Below, piece by piece: positions 35,500 to 48,125 of a DNA stretch of 64,000 nt. Below the pieces are notes generated by a model that saw nothing but the letters and a program-made list of their open reading frames with translations, made no database searches and was not told the origin of the DNA. Within the stretch, counting starts at the first letter, position 1. Every line of letters begins with the position of its first letter. Where the stretch lies: NCBI RefSeq assembly GCF_000002235.5, contig NW_022145609.1:27482153-27546152 (forward strand), in the 5' to 3' direction. The DNA is from Strongylocentrotus purpuratus. Lineage: Eukaryota > Echinodermata > Echinoidea > Camarodonta > Strongylocentrotidae. Both the position numbers and the translations under genes were made by a program.

Positions 35500-35865
35500 T
35501 AATAATGATAATAATACATCACTTAGCGCTAATACTAGTTACCGTTTCTAGGCGCAGTATATATTATTACCCCGGTCATCGGATTCAGGCCTACCCGCAC
35601 ACAATGTATGCACATTCTCCACTCCCTGGTGAGCATTTTTAAAGAAGATGGTGGCTTTAAAAAGGACCCTCCATCAATAATATTCATCCTGCTTTCCGAT
35701 ACTCGTTTAAAAATGATGACAAAATTAAAATTCCGACCCCACTACTAGGACCTCTTGAATTAGTTGGTTGGTGGTTATTTTAACTGACTGCTAAGAAAAC
35801 ATAAATGCTTGTTAGTAAGCACCGACGGCGTTAGGTCCTCTCCGAGGGACTTTGAAGAGACGCAT
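35500..35865 (-). mobile_element. SINE, tail-proximal part plus conserved module
   Basis: TACTGCGCCTAGAAACGG and AGCGCTAAGTGATG near 35520-35560 (minus strand) form the tail. CCGATGACCGGGGTAATA and CAGGGAGTGGAGAATGTG form the body (35570-35632). The module with GACTGCTAAGAAAACATAAA, GTTAGTAAGC and CTCTCCGAGGGAC lies at 35773-35853. About 120 bp between body and module are not shared with other copies. The tRNA head is missing or unrecognisable. Confidence 0.7.
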
Positions 35866-36566
35866 TTAAGAATCATTTTTTGTTTCATTCAAATTTGTAC
35901 GTCTTTCTTCATCTACCGTCTGTATTTTCAACCATGAACCCTATATTTACCACGCAACTTCCCAAACACCGATTGGAGCTGAGCCTAGCAAGCCTATATG
36001 TCCTCCTGAACTTGGCTGAGCTCGTTCGGGCTAATAACATTTGGCAGTTTGAAAACAGCACCAAGACGATCTGGTCACGCTATTCGCCAACAACTGCTCC
36101 CCGGGCTGTTGGCCCTCTCATCGGTGCAATAAGTGTGACCAAGCTTATCTAGTTATTGCCATAATTGGAGGATCTGCCACGAGTATGTGTCGACAATTAC
36201 CGAGTTTTTATAGAAAGTGGCTTATTGCAGCTCAAATGATGTTGAATGATGTTAATTATTATCTGTAACTTTTGTTCAAATTGAAGTTCTTTTTATGGTT
36301 TATAAATTGGTAATTAAATTATTCAAAATTATCAGTAGTAAGATTGGAAAATGAGAACGTATTTTGCAGACTGCTGCGATATAAGCATATCTATCGTCTT
36401 AAATTGTAATTTTTATTCACAAAAAGAACATGAAAGCAAAAAAAAAAATGAGAACAAAATAACCGTGATGCCATTGTAAAAAACCCGAAATATCTACAAA
36501 TATATTCCGATCATTATCTTAGATTGCTAGTAGCTAGAGAGCTAGTGAAGAACAAGAAAGAAAACA
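35866..36566. other. Non-coding stretch with one unsupported open frame
   Basis: The open frame at 35880-36152 (+) has mixed composition but no domain, signal peptide or clean splice sites. Confidence 0.3.
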
Positions 36567-36569
36567 GAG

Positions 36570-36614
<45 letters not shown>

Positions 36615-36617
36615 GAT
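36567..36617. repeat. (GA)n microsatellite
   Basis: GA tract, purine strand on top. Confidence 0.95.
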
Positions 36618-36758
36618 GGTAAAGGAGAGATGTAAATAGATAGATGGATACCGGTAGGTGGAATATGCAAAAAATATAGATGGATAAACAGATAAGAGTG
36701 AAGTGAATTAAAAGAATGATACTAAAATAATGTTATACTTATAATCAATACGAATAGA

Positions 36759-36844
36759 TAGAGAGAGGGGGAGAAAGAGAGAGAAAGAGAGAGGAGGGGG
36801 AGAGACAGAGAGAGAGAGTGAGATGGGGGAAAGAACAAGAAAAC

Positions 36845-36879
<35 letters not shown>

Positions 36880-36978
36880 TGGGGGAGAGATGGGAGAGAA
36901 CAAGAAAACAAAGAGAGAGAGAGAGAGAGAGAGAGAGGGGGACAGAATGAGAGATAGAGAGAGAGAGAAAAAAAAAGA

Positions 36979-37060
<82 letters not shown>
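36759..37060. repeat. Long interrupted (GA)n with internal duplication
   Basis: About 300 bases of GA with GGGGGAGAGAC, GAACAAGAAAACAAAG and AAAAAAAAGAAG interruptions. The unit GAACAAGAAAACAAAGAGAG occurs twice, near 36833 and 36898. Confidence 0.95.
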
Positions 37061-38459
37061 ACTGTGTTACCCTCAAACGAGGAGGCGGAGTAAAATCGTC
37101 CAAACCAATCGGTGGTCCAACTGCTGCTGCTGCTTGGAGAACACGTGTGAGCGACAGAGAGGAAAACAGAATGGATCGAAAACTAATCGAGGAAGGAAGT
37201 TTCTCGGTTAGCTTTAATTAGGTGACAACAAAATAATTGAGTTTATAAAATACTCACTGCACAATCATGTGTCATCGGCACCCATTTTGACTCCCATTAA
37301 AATCAACCGTTCTGATGTTGGGCCGCTATTTATTGCGGTTTTTTCGAGTCAGGTGCTTTCCCCAAGCCTGAAATAGACTGAAACAAAATACTACACGCAC
37401 ACCGAACAAAGAAGATTAAGTTTCAGCGATTAAATATTTTTTGTCAAGATTTTGCTTTTGATGACTTTTGTTTTTTTGAGGTGGACTCGCAATTAGGACT
37501 CTAATTCTTTTGCCAACCACATCAACGGTGCAAGGACACATGAATTGTTTAACAAAATACATGAAAGATATACAAATATCGGTTATGATTTTGTAAGTTG
37601 ATATTGACCCGATTATCGTTATTTTTTGTGGTATATGTGTTATTTGTCTGGTCTCAGTTGAATAAACGTTATATTTTTCTTAATTAGGATATCGTGCCAG
37701 AATCGAGAAAGCCAGGTCAGGTTTCAGGGCCTTATGGGCATTAGAAAGCAAAGGTTTGAGTGTTACTTGAAATGTCTGTTGAGACAGATTATTTTACAGT
37801 CGGTCACTACTAGATGTGCATGGTAAAAGAGCATGTTTTTTTGATATTTTCGTGAATAAGAATATATTTTGTTAACACTGAAATTATTGAAAATTTAATT
37901 TGAATAGTCCAAAGTATTGAACAACTCAATATTTGAATGAAAACTTTTTATTTTAGGAGATATGATTCTACGTGTAATATAGAACTTAACAAGTCTAAGA
38001 TGTTTTTATATTTCATAATTGATAAAGTGGGAGTATTTCTCGAAATCGTTTCAATATTCACAAAATACGCCTGTACATGACAAATGTCAATATATATATA
38101 TGCAGGTGTCTTGGGTTGGGGCCCCAAGTATGATTTCATTGTTCGGGACGGATTTGACATATGACATCTTCTTAGCCTCTTTCTACCCCTTCCCAAATTT
38201 CTAGAGAGACGAAAAAGCGAGGGTACACCTTTCTGTTATGACGTCACGAAGTGTATGGGTTTCCGGTATGAGTGATCAAACTTTTGACAGGTGAGTGTAT
38301 AACGGAGAAAGGAAGAGGGTACTATTGAATTATAGCAATGGAGGCGCTACCATGATTGGTCAATGATCACCTGCTTTACAAGCACGACAGCTTCCTGGGG
38401 GCGGGGGGGGGGGGGGGGGTGACGATATTGCTTTGATTTTTGCTTCCCATTTTTCTTTG
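37061..38459. other. Non-coding stretch
   Basis: AT-rich, with (CTG)4 near 37122 and a poly-G run at 38402-38418. No gene recognised. Confidence 0.4.
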
Positions 38460-38616
38460 TTGTATGTAATTGGCTATTTCTAATCATTTTTTAGTGTCGC
38501 AGTTATCATGATTGTCATTATCGTCTTCGTCATCATCTTTGTTGCCTTTGTTAATCTCCATCGTCATCATCATCATCATCATCATCATCACTATCGTCGA
38601 CATCATCATCATCATT

Positions 38617-38656
<40 letters not shown>

Positions 38657-39326
38657 CTATCGTCGACATCATCATCATCATTATCATCAATATCATCTTC
38701 ATTAACTATATTATATTCATCATCATAATCTATCGCCATAGTTGTCCTCGTCGTCCTCCTGCCCCTCCTTATCGCATTCATCTCCATGAATGTCATCATC
38801 ATCGTCGATTTTACTATCTTCATCATTTCATTATCATCGTCATCCTCATCATGAACATCGTAGTACACTCGTCTTTACAAAAATTGTCTTTGTTGTATGT
38901 AATTACATATCTAAATTTCTAATTATTTCTAATTATTTTTTATAATCGTTTGTCAGTGTCGCAGTTATCATGATTGTCATTATCGTCTTCATCATCATCT
39001 GCATTGCCTTTGATGATCTCCATCGTCATCATCATTATCATTATCATCAATATCATCTTCATTAACTATATTATCTTCTTCATCATCATAATCTATCACC
39101 ATAGTTGTCTTCGTCGTCCTCCTACCCCTCCTTATCGCATTCATCTCCATGAATGTCATCGCCATCATCATCATCATCGCTTGTACTATCATTCATCATT
39201 CCATAGTCATCGTCATCATCGTCATCATCTCTTCATCATCATCATCATCGCTTTCTCCATCTTCGTCATCCTTGTTGATGGCATCATCTTGCATTTCATT
39301 TTCATCAACACCACCACCAGCACAAC

Positions 39327-39389
<63 letters not shown>

Positions 39390-39410
39390 TTATAATACCA
39401 TCTTCATAAA
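38460..39410. repeat. Tandemly duplicated (CAT)n-rich block
   Basis: A block beginning near GTCGCAGTTATCATGATTGT occurs at 38496 and 38957. Both copies then carry CTCCATCGTCATCAT, ATTATCATCAATATCATCTT and CCTTATCGCATTCATCTCCA. The first copy is about 100 bp longer because its (CAT)n tract expanded and contains its own internal repeat with CTATCGTCGACATCATCA. A pure (CAT)n tract closes the block at 39326-39389. His, Ile, Ser, Asp and Met repeat frames are artefacts. Confidence 0.9.
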
Positions 39411-40569
39411 TGCTACATACCCGATACATTGAGTCGAAATAAAGGCGGTCGAGTGTGCCCAATTCTTCCGCACAATCCCGGCATCGCCCGCTGCATCGAC
39501 TGTCAGTTTTTGCCGTGTCCGCGATTTTCAGCATCTCCTTATTTTCATGTAAAACTTTTCGATGAAAATGCTTTATTATTGTGGATATGATATTTGAATA
39601 TTATGTCTAGTTTTGTACTTTATCTTCTTGTAGTATGAATGTATTACTTTCAACTTATTCGTGTTGCCCTATGAATGCTATATGTATAGCTCTTTTTGTC
39701 GTGTCTGTATGCCTACATATACCCATGATATGTAAACCCGCATCTGACATGTCAGACTGAACGAATTATTGTTCTCCTTATTTTCGTATCCTACAGTTCG
39801 TATATCCAAGAAAGAAGTTCGGTACCGAAATGGCTGAATGTATCTATAAATCATTTGAAATCTACAAATGAAAATGCGTATGAGTATGAATAATATAACG
39901 GCAGTGATTCATATAGCACCTTTCCTCACACAAAACGTAATATGAGATTCTCCTAATCGCCTCTCTGCCGCGTTTTGCCTTGAACTGCTCTCCCTGCAAA
40001 GAAATACATTAATTTGTTTATGCTATTGTTCCTCTTCTTCTTCTTTCCCTTCCTCCTTCACATCACTTCTCGTCTTATTTTCCTTTCCTTCCTCCCTTCT
40101 CTCTCACTCTCTCTCTCTCTCCCTCTCGCTCTTCTTGTCTCTATTATTCCCCCTCTTCTCCTTGTCATTCTGTTCCTTTCTTCTCGTTTCGTTTTCCCCT
40201 CCTACCCCAAACAGCCCGTAGGTGGCTTATTGATCATCGGAAAACTATTTGAACAAACCAAGCATTTCACCCATTCGCGATTGATCATGCTTCGTCAATG
40301 TGCCGTGACACTCGGATCAAATCGGAAGTACTCGGCCGCCGATGATGATACGGCGTTCCACGAAGACCTTGGAAGATGCTAGGTCGTGTTGTCAAGTCTA
40401 GACCGCATTCGAGACCCGAGTCGCGTCGGCACCGGAGTGGGCTGGCCGTGACGTTCGTGACCGCTCATTCGGCTGTTAATGAATATGATGCCATATTATT
40501 ATTACCCTCAGACAAAAGGGTATGTGACATCGACGATCTCCTGACACACTCCCATTACACAAAGAAAAA
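39411..40569. other. Non-coding stretch with a more GC-rich island
   Basis: A CT-rich patch lies at 40080-40200. A CpG-containing segment at 40200-40490 has two short open frames without support. Confidence 0.35.
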
Positions 40570-41280
40570 TTGAGAACTTCATTGTCAGTGCTAGAAAATG
40601 TAATGAAACATTCTCGTTAGAGATACCATTCAACTTTTGAAAACAACCCAATTATGCTCTCTACACGCTCCCATTAAACAAAGACGACTTTAACAAATTG
40701 CCAATGCAAGAAAATGTAATGAAACTTTCTAGATAGAAATAACATTGAACCTTTAGTAGAAAGCAGCCCTATTGTATACACACTCTCATAGAACAAAGAA
40801 TACTTTAGAAACGTCATTATCAATGCAAGAAAATGTAATGACAATTTATAGTAAGAGATAACATTCAACTTTTGAAAACACATATTTAGAAAGCAGCACA
40901 ACCGGGTTTTTGTTTGTTTTACATACTCCCATTAAAAAAAAAAGAGCTTCATTGTCAATGCTAGAAAATGTAATGAAATTGTTATTTATACAAAACATTG
41001 AACTTTAAAAAAACACAGCCCAATTATGCTCTACACACACTCACTTAAAACAAAGAAGACTTTAAGGAGCTTCATTGTAAGTGCGATAACATACAACGAG
41101 ACTGTCTGGTTAGAGAAGCCTTTCAACTTTATATGATACATGTTTAGGAAGCGGTTATTATAAGAAGAATTCAGAACTTCATTGCCAATGCCAGAACATG
41201 AAGTAGAGCTTTATAGTTAGAAGTACCGTTTAACTTTTGAAATACATTGTCATTATTCAGAAAGCAGCCCAATTATTAGC
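40570..41280. repeat. Six-copy degenerate tandem array, ~107-134 bp units
   Basis: A core like CATTGTCAATGCTAGAAAAT plus GTAATGAAA recurs near 40580, 40696, 40816, 40950, 41074 and 41180. Each is followed by TAGAGATAACATTCAACTTTT-like and GAAAGCAGCCCAATTATG-like segments and CACTCCCATTAAACAAAGA. Later units are more diverged. No open frame. Confidence 0.85.
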
Positions 41281-42230
41281 AAGTTCATGTGACAACATGG
41301 ATTATTTGTGTGGTGATCACATTTCGGAATCTATTGTGAATTGTTCCTCTGCATAATAATGATGATTATCGCGGTATAAATGAAATCAACGTCATTTTCT
41401 CTTAAAAAAATACATACCAACTGTTGACTCATTGTTTCTCTAAAATTTCTTTTGCAGAAACAGGAGAAGTTGACGATTCCGTTAATGTTTAGAAATGAAC
41501 CCATCTAGTTTAATTGGTGTTTATAATGTCATATTGCATATTTAAAAAGGGCTAAGACCTATCCGTTCATGTACATCTATATATGAATAAACATATTATA
41601 TTGCTTCATTAACTGAGTTATCATACTCATCAGTTTATCAGACACCGAGGCTTAAGCCAACTTATCCTTGAAAAGTAATATTATATCCAGACCAGCAAAG
41701 ATATTTATATTCAGTGAATACTTCAAGACATCTTTTTATTTATTCTTTTTGTTAGAAAAGGTTTACAATTTATTTCATAAATATTGATAAAACTGAGAGA
41801 TTGCGAAGCCCATGGTTTCCGGCTTAACCGGCGTCACGGCGAATCCGCAGTAGTTCCGGATAAATCTCCGGATTTGTTTTATCTTAACACTCTGAGAATT
41901 CTATGAAGGATTCGATCAATGTGAAATTGACCTCAAAACGTTCTCAAACTATGTCAATCAGGCCAGAAAGTTTGTATCTTGAATCAAAGTGTGAATGGCA
42001 ATACGGTAGGCTACTTAAAGACGATATAGGGCTTTCCCACAGTTTTCACGTATAGACGGGAAGTATATACATGTAGGTATACCCTACAAAAAAGGGTGTG
42101 AGAAGGTTATGATGTTGTAGAGGAAAAATAAGAAGAAGTCGGAGAAAGAAAAAAGAAGAAGAAAATGTAATGACCAGTTTTTCATAAATCCACTGATTCA
42201 CGCAGACATTCTCTGATTCTTTCATCTTGT
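41281..42230. other. AT-rich non-coding DNA
   Basis: Nothing recognised apart from a small GC-rich patch near 41810-41870. Confidence 0.4.
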
Positions 42231-42325
42231 TATCATTATCATCATCATAATCATTATTATCATTATTGTTGTTATTACTATCACTATTATTATTATCATT
42301 ATCATCATCATCATCATCATCATCC
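42231..42325. repeat. (ATC/ATT)n tract
   Basis: Imperfect trinucleotide array of ATC, ATT and GTT units ending in (ATC)7. Confidence 0.9.
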
Positions 42326-42380
42326 TATATCTTTTATGGTTTGTACATCTTTTTCTTTTGTGTGTAAGGGGTAAAGCAAA

Positions 42381-42745
42381 TCAGAGAAAGAGAGAGAGAG
42401 AAGGAGAAGAAGAAGAAGTAGAAGAAAGAGAGAAAGAGAGGGAGAGATAGATAGAGATAGATAGAGAGAGAGAAAGAGAGAAAGAGAGGGAGAGAGAAAG
42501 AGAGAGAGAAATAATAAGAAGAAGCAGAATAAGAAGAAAAAGAAGAAGCAAAAGAAGTAAAAGAAGAAAGAGGGAAATAGAGATTAAGGGGAGGAAGATA
42601 GAGAGAGGGAGAAAGAGAGAGAAAGAGAGGGAGAGAAAGAAGGAAAAAAGAAGCAGAAGAGGTAGAATAAGAAGAATAAGAAGAAGAAGAAGTAGATGAA
42701 TGAGAAGTAAAAGAAAAAAGAGAGAAAGAGAGAGAGAGAAGAAGA
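42381..42745. repeat. Interrupted (GA)n/(GAA)n purine tract
   Basis: About 365 bases almost wholly A and G on the top strand, alternating GA dinucleotides with AGAAGAAGA blocks. Confidence 0.95.
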
Positions 42746-43189
42746 AGAAAGACAGAAAGAAGGGAAACCTTAATTTAAATATAGACCTTAGAAAAAAATT
42801 GGAAGTGTGAGGAATCACAGTGGGAGAGAAAAAAAAAACCTTTGTGAAAAGCTCAACTGCGAAAGACATTCGGAAATGCAATTATAACCTTACACAAATT
42901 GGCGACCATGGGACTAATAGGCGGTTTTCCTTCGACAATAACGATCCGCTGACAAAACTATATTCTTATTTTTGAATCAATTACTAGAGAGTAAAGCTAC
43001 AGTCATGAGTGGAGTGTGAATCATCGCTTACAGGAGGTTGTCAAGTAGTTTAGAAGTGCCTCCGTCTAAATCAGAATAACCGAAGGGAGAGGGTAGGTGT
43101 CGTATAATACTCTTCATGGGAAGGAATAACTGAAGAATATGAAATGGAAATCTTTCTATTGGTATCAGTATTAGTCGAATTTGTGTAGT
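42746..43189. other. Non-coding stretch
   Basis: Nothing recognised. Confidence 0.4.
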
Positions 43190-43230
43190 TGTACATGTAG
43201 TATTAGTAGTATGAGAAGTAGTAGTAGCAA

Positions 43231-43296
<66 letters not shown>

Positions 43297-43390
43297 AAAG
43301 TATTAATAGTAGCAGTAGTAGTACGTATTAATAGTAGTAGTAGAAGTAGAAGTAGTATTTGTAGAAGTGCATGTAGTGGTAGTAGTAGAA

Positions 43391-43445
<55 letters not shown>

Positions 43446-43524
43446 AAATATTAGTAGCAGCTGCAGCAGCGGTACATGTACATGTACATGTACATGTAGT
43501 ATTAGTAGTATGAGAAGTAGTAGT

Positions 43525-43562
<38 letters not shown>

Positions 43563-43580
43563 TAGTAGTATTATTATTAT

Positions 43581-43616
<36 letters not shown>

Positions 43617-43762
43617 AAAGTATTACTAGTGGCAGTAGTAGTACGTAGTAATAGTAGTTAGCAGAAGTAGAAGTAATATTAGTAGAAGTGTATATAGTAG
43701 TAGTAGTAGAAGTAGTAGTAGTAGAAGTAGTGGTAGTGGTGGTAGTAGTAGTACGTAGTAGT
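43190..43762. repeat. (AGT)n block duplicated with ~300-bp period
   Basis: TGTACATGTAGTATTAGTAG at about 43191 and 43490 starts two copies. Each runs through AGCAGCAGC, a long AGT tract, GAAAGTATTA and GTAGTACGTA. A self-complementary (ACATGT)-type tract with four TACATG units lies at about 43471-43495. Confidence 0.9.
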
Positions 43763-45530
43763 ATTGGTAGTAGCAGAATCTGTTGCTATAGCAATTATAA
43801 TAACTGTAGTAGCAGCAACAATAATGATGTTCTGATTTGTCAGAAGGAAAATAGAGAAGGGATAAAATCTATTAGGCAAGAAGAAGAAAATGACAATGAA
43901 ATAAGGCACATTGTTATAAGACATAGACCTACTGTCATATGAAATCTAATCATTGCGTCTAAATTTGGATGAAATTATTAGATTTATTTTGCGTGACAAA
44001 AGAAATCTAATTAAACTGAAAAACTACAGAGACGATTAAAAAAAGTGGAAGACCCCCAAACTCTCGCGTACGTCGTTCTGATCAATTTTCCAGAAGTTTC
44101 CGTTGGACACCTCACCGCTCCTCTTCAAATCAAATGCACGTGTCTGGACTTTCTCTGAACCCTTCTCCTCTCAGAAGACTTGTTGAGATCGATTGGCTTT
44201 TTGAAAGACATCTAAAGAGATAGAAAATAACAGATTTCGATTCCGTAGAGGCAAGAAGATCTTGAATATATTTAAAGGGATTCTGCTGGAGGTTCTTAGT
44301 CCTATAAATCTAACATGTAGAAGAAAAAAAAGGGAATAAATGTTATGCAGGGAAGGAAAGATAATTTAATATAGTGGCGGGATGGAGGGGGGGGGGGGGG
44401 GGGGGAGGGCAAATGCTACTTTAAGTTGAGAAAAATTATCTTCTGTCGGTTAATAAGTCTCAAATGTTTGTACCGGGGAGGTTTGTCAATAACGGTGAGA
44501 GAATACTTTATTGCTTTAATTGGAATGCTGTTAAAATTCAAAGGGAATCATCAATCAAGCCTTTTTTCTCAATTACTTGTAGTTTTTTTAAACAAATAAC
44601 GATATTTGAACACAATGTGTGGTGAGCGTGGTATTGATCACCGGAAGTACAAAAAAGGAGAAATAAGTGGCTTTTTGTTTCGTCGGAAACTTTCCATTTT
44701 GGGTTTTCGGACGTTGAGCTAGAGTCATATACGAAATCCAACCACTGTTTTGTTTTCTAATTTCAAACAGGTTGAAATTACGAGAAAAACCTCTTAACAT
44801 CGTCAACATCCCAAATCGTATTAAGGATTTCCTTCTCAACAATCTCCCATCTTGGAACACTTTCTGGCTTCCTCCTTGCCGTACAATCGTCCAATTACAT
44901 TGTTTTGTGCTTTACATTTGTTGTTCTAATTACCTAGAGATTTATGGGTTACGTTAATTACTGTAATCACCCAATCTTTTCTGACTCAAGATGGCTCAGG
45001 GGACGGAGGCGAGGTGTGATAGCTTTATGATTAACGTATGATGTCGAGTCATTGTCGATGAACTGGTCACCGAGAGCGTTCAATGACAATGAATGGCACT
45101 ATTACCATGATCATAATCTGTTAAGCCTCGCTTAGTATGACGCGGCAAAATCGAGTTTTTTTTCTTCTCATGATGACGTTAAGTGCAACGCGCTTCACAT
45201 CCCTGTATCGTATTCGTATAACACAGAGCTCAGTCAACACGCGCATGACGTTCGTTGCGCGCAGTTGCAAGTCATTTACACGTTAAAAAAACCGCGGCGG
45301 CCTTTTTTTGCGGCGGTTTACCGCTTCATATCGAAAGCATTTACGCTGTTTTATCATGCAGGATTAGGGAACTTTGGTTGTAGGAGTTTGAGATTCAAAG
45401 AGAGGACGAAAATGATTCTTAGCACAATCATTCGGGGTGACGTTGCATGCCAGTTGCTCACAAGCCGTCATTTGAATGACGTAAGACTGCGTCACGACTG
45501 GCGCTATCTTTGGCCTTGAGAGTGACATTA
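43763..45530. other. Non-coding stretch; TGACG-rich at its right end
   Basis: A poly-G run lies at 44387-44405. Between 45140 and 45520 there are GATGACGTTAAG, CATGACGTTCGTTG, GGTGACGTTGC, AATGACGTAAG and TGCGTCACG, plus GCGGCGG direct repeats. No exon is supported. Confidence 0.4.
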
Positions 45531-47054
45531 CCCATTACCATTACCTGAGATTCTGGAAGAATGCTGTGTTCTTAGCAGTCGGGCTTCAAGTTAATTAAAA
45601 CATAGAACGAATGATGGATGCAGAATTAACAGTGCAAATACTGTATTAAATTACTGGCGCAGAGGTTATTTTCTTCCAAAGTCTTGATTAGCACAAGTAA
45701 TAACGCATCTACATGACGCCGCGTGTGCAACGGCCACAACGCTAATGTCCGTGACGCATGACCTTCATGGCGCTCCATTAGCCGCTAGATCGGCGGCGCT
45801 TTAGCACACAAGGAATAATTTTTTTACCAGTTACCAATCACTACTCCTGGATCAAGAGTGGCAAATGGAGATTACTATCTTATCTAAGAGGGGGAAAAGA
45901 AAGCAATACAGTAACATTGTGATGGGATTCGAACCCTAAACCTCTCGATTGAAATTTAGAAAATGTGCCATCTCTCTTCAACACCTTGTTGAACGAAGGT
46001 GTGCGTGTGAGAGTTATCCCGCAAAATGGAATTGTCTGACTACTTTTCTTGTTTGAATCCCTTTGATGTCCGTATATTAGAAAGTTCATCTTCTCACCGG
46101 GTCAGATGCAGTTCAGAAGTTGAACACATTTATTCATCTTTTATCGTGACATTTCGCCATCCGTTAACCCACCTTCCGTGGCAATTCATTCAGAAGTTTG
46201 TCACGAAATATCGCGATTGATCCCAATCTCTGACAAGATTCAGTCGTGTCGGAGAGAAAGCAATTAACATTCCAAGAGACTGAAACCCGACCCTCATACC
46301 GTGCGCCTGAAGACGGCGTTAAGTGTACCCCAGACACGGCTCATAAAACTGTAATGGGGTAAAGAGTGGTGTAAGATAACGGGATCAGCCGACTTGACGT
46401 TTAACACGAGTTGTAAATGACAAGATGACGTGTCATTTGTTGGGTACGTCAAGTTGAAGGTCAAAGGTTAACGATTGGGTAGTGGGGAGAGGTGAATGAC
46501 CTTTTGACGACACTTAAAGTCTATTGGACTTTTATTGGCCAATGTAAATCATCATATACACTCAAGGCTGGCATCTTGAACTTCTAAAGCACGCGTTTTA
46601 TTTGAAAAGCGCAAAGATTAAAAAGCAACTAAACTAATCAGAAAGTAATCGTTGGCGATTTATCTATTTTGCCCCGCAAGATCAAATATATTTTCGAAAA
46701 TATGACTTAACTCGGTCAGCGAATGATCCTTTGTTTCTGAGCTATAACAGAACGATGAAGTCAAAAAACTATTTTCTCGAAGGAGAGTAGGATAGACTAT
46801 AAATCGCCTGTCTCTTTTCGTCTCACATCAAGAATGATTCTTCGAGATTGAAGTGAATGTTGTCCTCATAAAAGTGATGTGAATTTAAGTAATATATAAT
46901 TATCTAATAGATGTAAATGCCATTTGACACTGTGCGTCAATGTATTCCGGCAACCCTTGACATTTTTGTTTCAAGTTTAAAAAACCTCTCCGCAATTGAA
47001 TTCTAATTCAAGACAGAGACACTAGTCTCCGCGGTATACTCCTTATATTTCAAA
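45531..47054. other. Non-coding stretch
   Basis: Further CGTCA/TGACG motifs lie at 45712-45770. Otherwise nothing recognised. Confidence 0.4.
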
Positions 47055-47310
47055 TAGGTGTCATGTTGTAGTGGTTACCTCATCGAACTGTCGATTGGAC
47101 TGTTGATCACATGGTTCGCGATTCGAGACCCGACACGACACTCATGTCCTTTGGCAAGACATTCATTTATATTTGCCACTCTCCACCCAGGTGAAATATA
47201 TGGGTATAAGTCCTCGAACGCTTTAACGCCTTATCATCTGGTCATGGCGGCTTAGCTATAGCCGGGTAATGATACGATACTTTGTATTATAAGTGCAATA
47301 GAGTAGCTGC
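47055..47310 (+). mobile_element. tRNA-derived SINE
   Basis: GTTGTAGTGGTTACC (about 47066-47080) and GGTTCGCGATTCGAGACCC (about 47112-47130) resemble Pol III boxes. They are followed by TGTCCTTTGGCAAGACATTC, shared with the 405-700 element, and ATTTGCCACTCTCCACCCAG, shared with 7.63 kb. The end is an AT-rich tail beginning AAGTGCAATAGAG. Orientation is opposite to most other copies. Confidence 0.75.
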
Positions 47311-47578
47311 GCTATAATTTATAAATTTTAATATCATTATTGATATTTTATATTTATACTAAGTAAATGTCTGTCCCCCCCCCCCCCTCTCTCCCTGTCT
47401 GTTCCCGATAGACACATGAAAATGAGACGCGGGAGAGAGGAAGGAAGATATCAGTTTGACATGCGCTCATCGCATTTCCCGTCATCGAACTACCCGAGAA
47501 CGGACGGTTTGTTCTAGCCTCGTACATCCAGACCCTTGTCAATACGGTTTGAGCCGAACAACTTCTATTCACCACAAT

Positions 47579-47773
47579 TTAAAGGCCGTCTGTACTAGTC
47601 TGGCTAGGAGGGATTAGACCACACATGAAGGTCACTGACAGGTGGCTATCCCATTAATTCAGCTCTAAACTCACATAAGAAAAAGAGGATCATGGGGGAC
47701 CAACAGGCACTGATTGGGGAAGTTTTCTATATAGAGGGAGCAAGTAGCTGCAAGTAGGACAGTGGGGATTTAA
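47579..47773 (-). mobile_element. TTAA-flanked MITE, copy B
   Basis: A 187-bp element (47583-47769) lies between TTAA at 47579-47582 and 47770-47773. It is the reverse complement of copy A at 10572-10759, with shared AGGCCGTCTGTACTAG, GTCACTGACAGGTGGCTATC and TATATAGAGGGAGCAAGTAG. Its right end has decayed to GTGGGGAT where copy A has GTGGGCCT. Confidence 0.85.
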
Positions 47774-47774
47774 C

Positions 47775-48125
47775 GAGTTCTTGGAAAGATGTAAAATTGT
47801 TGAGCTATTTCAGTAAAAAAAATGTTAGTGCGAAAGAGTGTCATTTAAAAAATGTCCCCTGAAAGGAACTGCTCTTCAAATGCCTAATATTCGAAGTATG
47901 ACGAGTAACAGCTGAAGGTTGTGGGCCGCACTTTTATGACAAATGTTTGTGTACAGTGCAAGTTACTATTAGCATGAGTGAGCCAATTTGTATCAGTTTG
48001 ATGATTCCAAAACCTCACAGTATACACCAAAACTTATCTGCTCATTCTTTTCTAGTCGCTTCCATACAGTTTCTTTCACTATGCAATCGTAGGACCAGAA
48101 CTTTATTTTTAAGCCCATACCTAAC
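47775..48125 (+). repeat. Three-copy dispersed repeat, copy 1
   Basis: Begins immediately after the MITE with GAGTTCTTGGAAAGATG. It shares CCCTGAAAGG...GCTCTTCAAATGCCT, TGTGTACAGTGC, GTTTCTTTCACTATGCAATC and GACCAGAACTT with 54195-54590, and the last portions with 59800-60012. The short open frame across it is not conserved. Confidence 0.75.

Noticed and set aside
36708..37103. Ser-Leu and Arg-Glu repeat open frames (also at 3083, 14209, 22624, 33820 and 42381)
   Set aside because: All are (GA)n or (GAA)n tracts read in different frames.
38460..43762. CRISPR-like array from regular short repeats
   Set aside because: The units are trinucleotide microsatellites without unique spacers, and the genome is eukaryotic.
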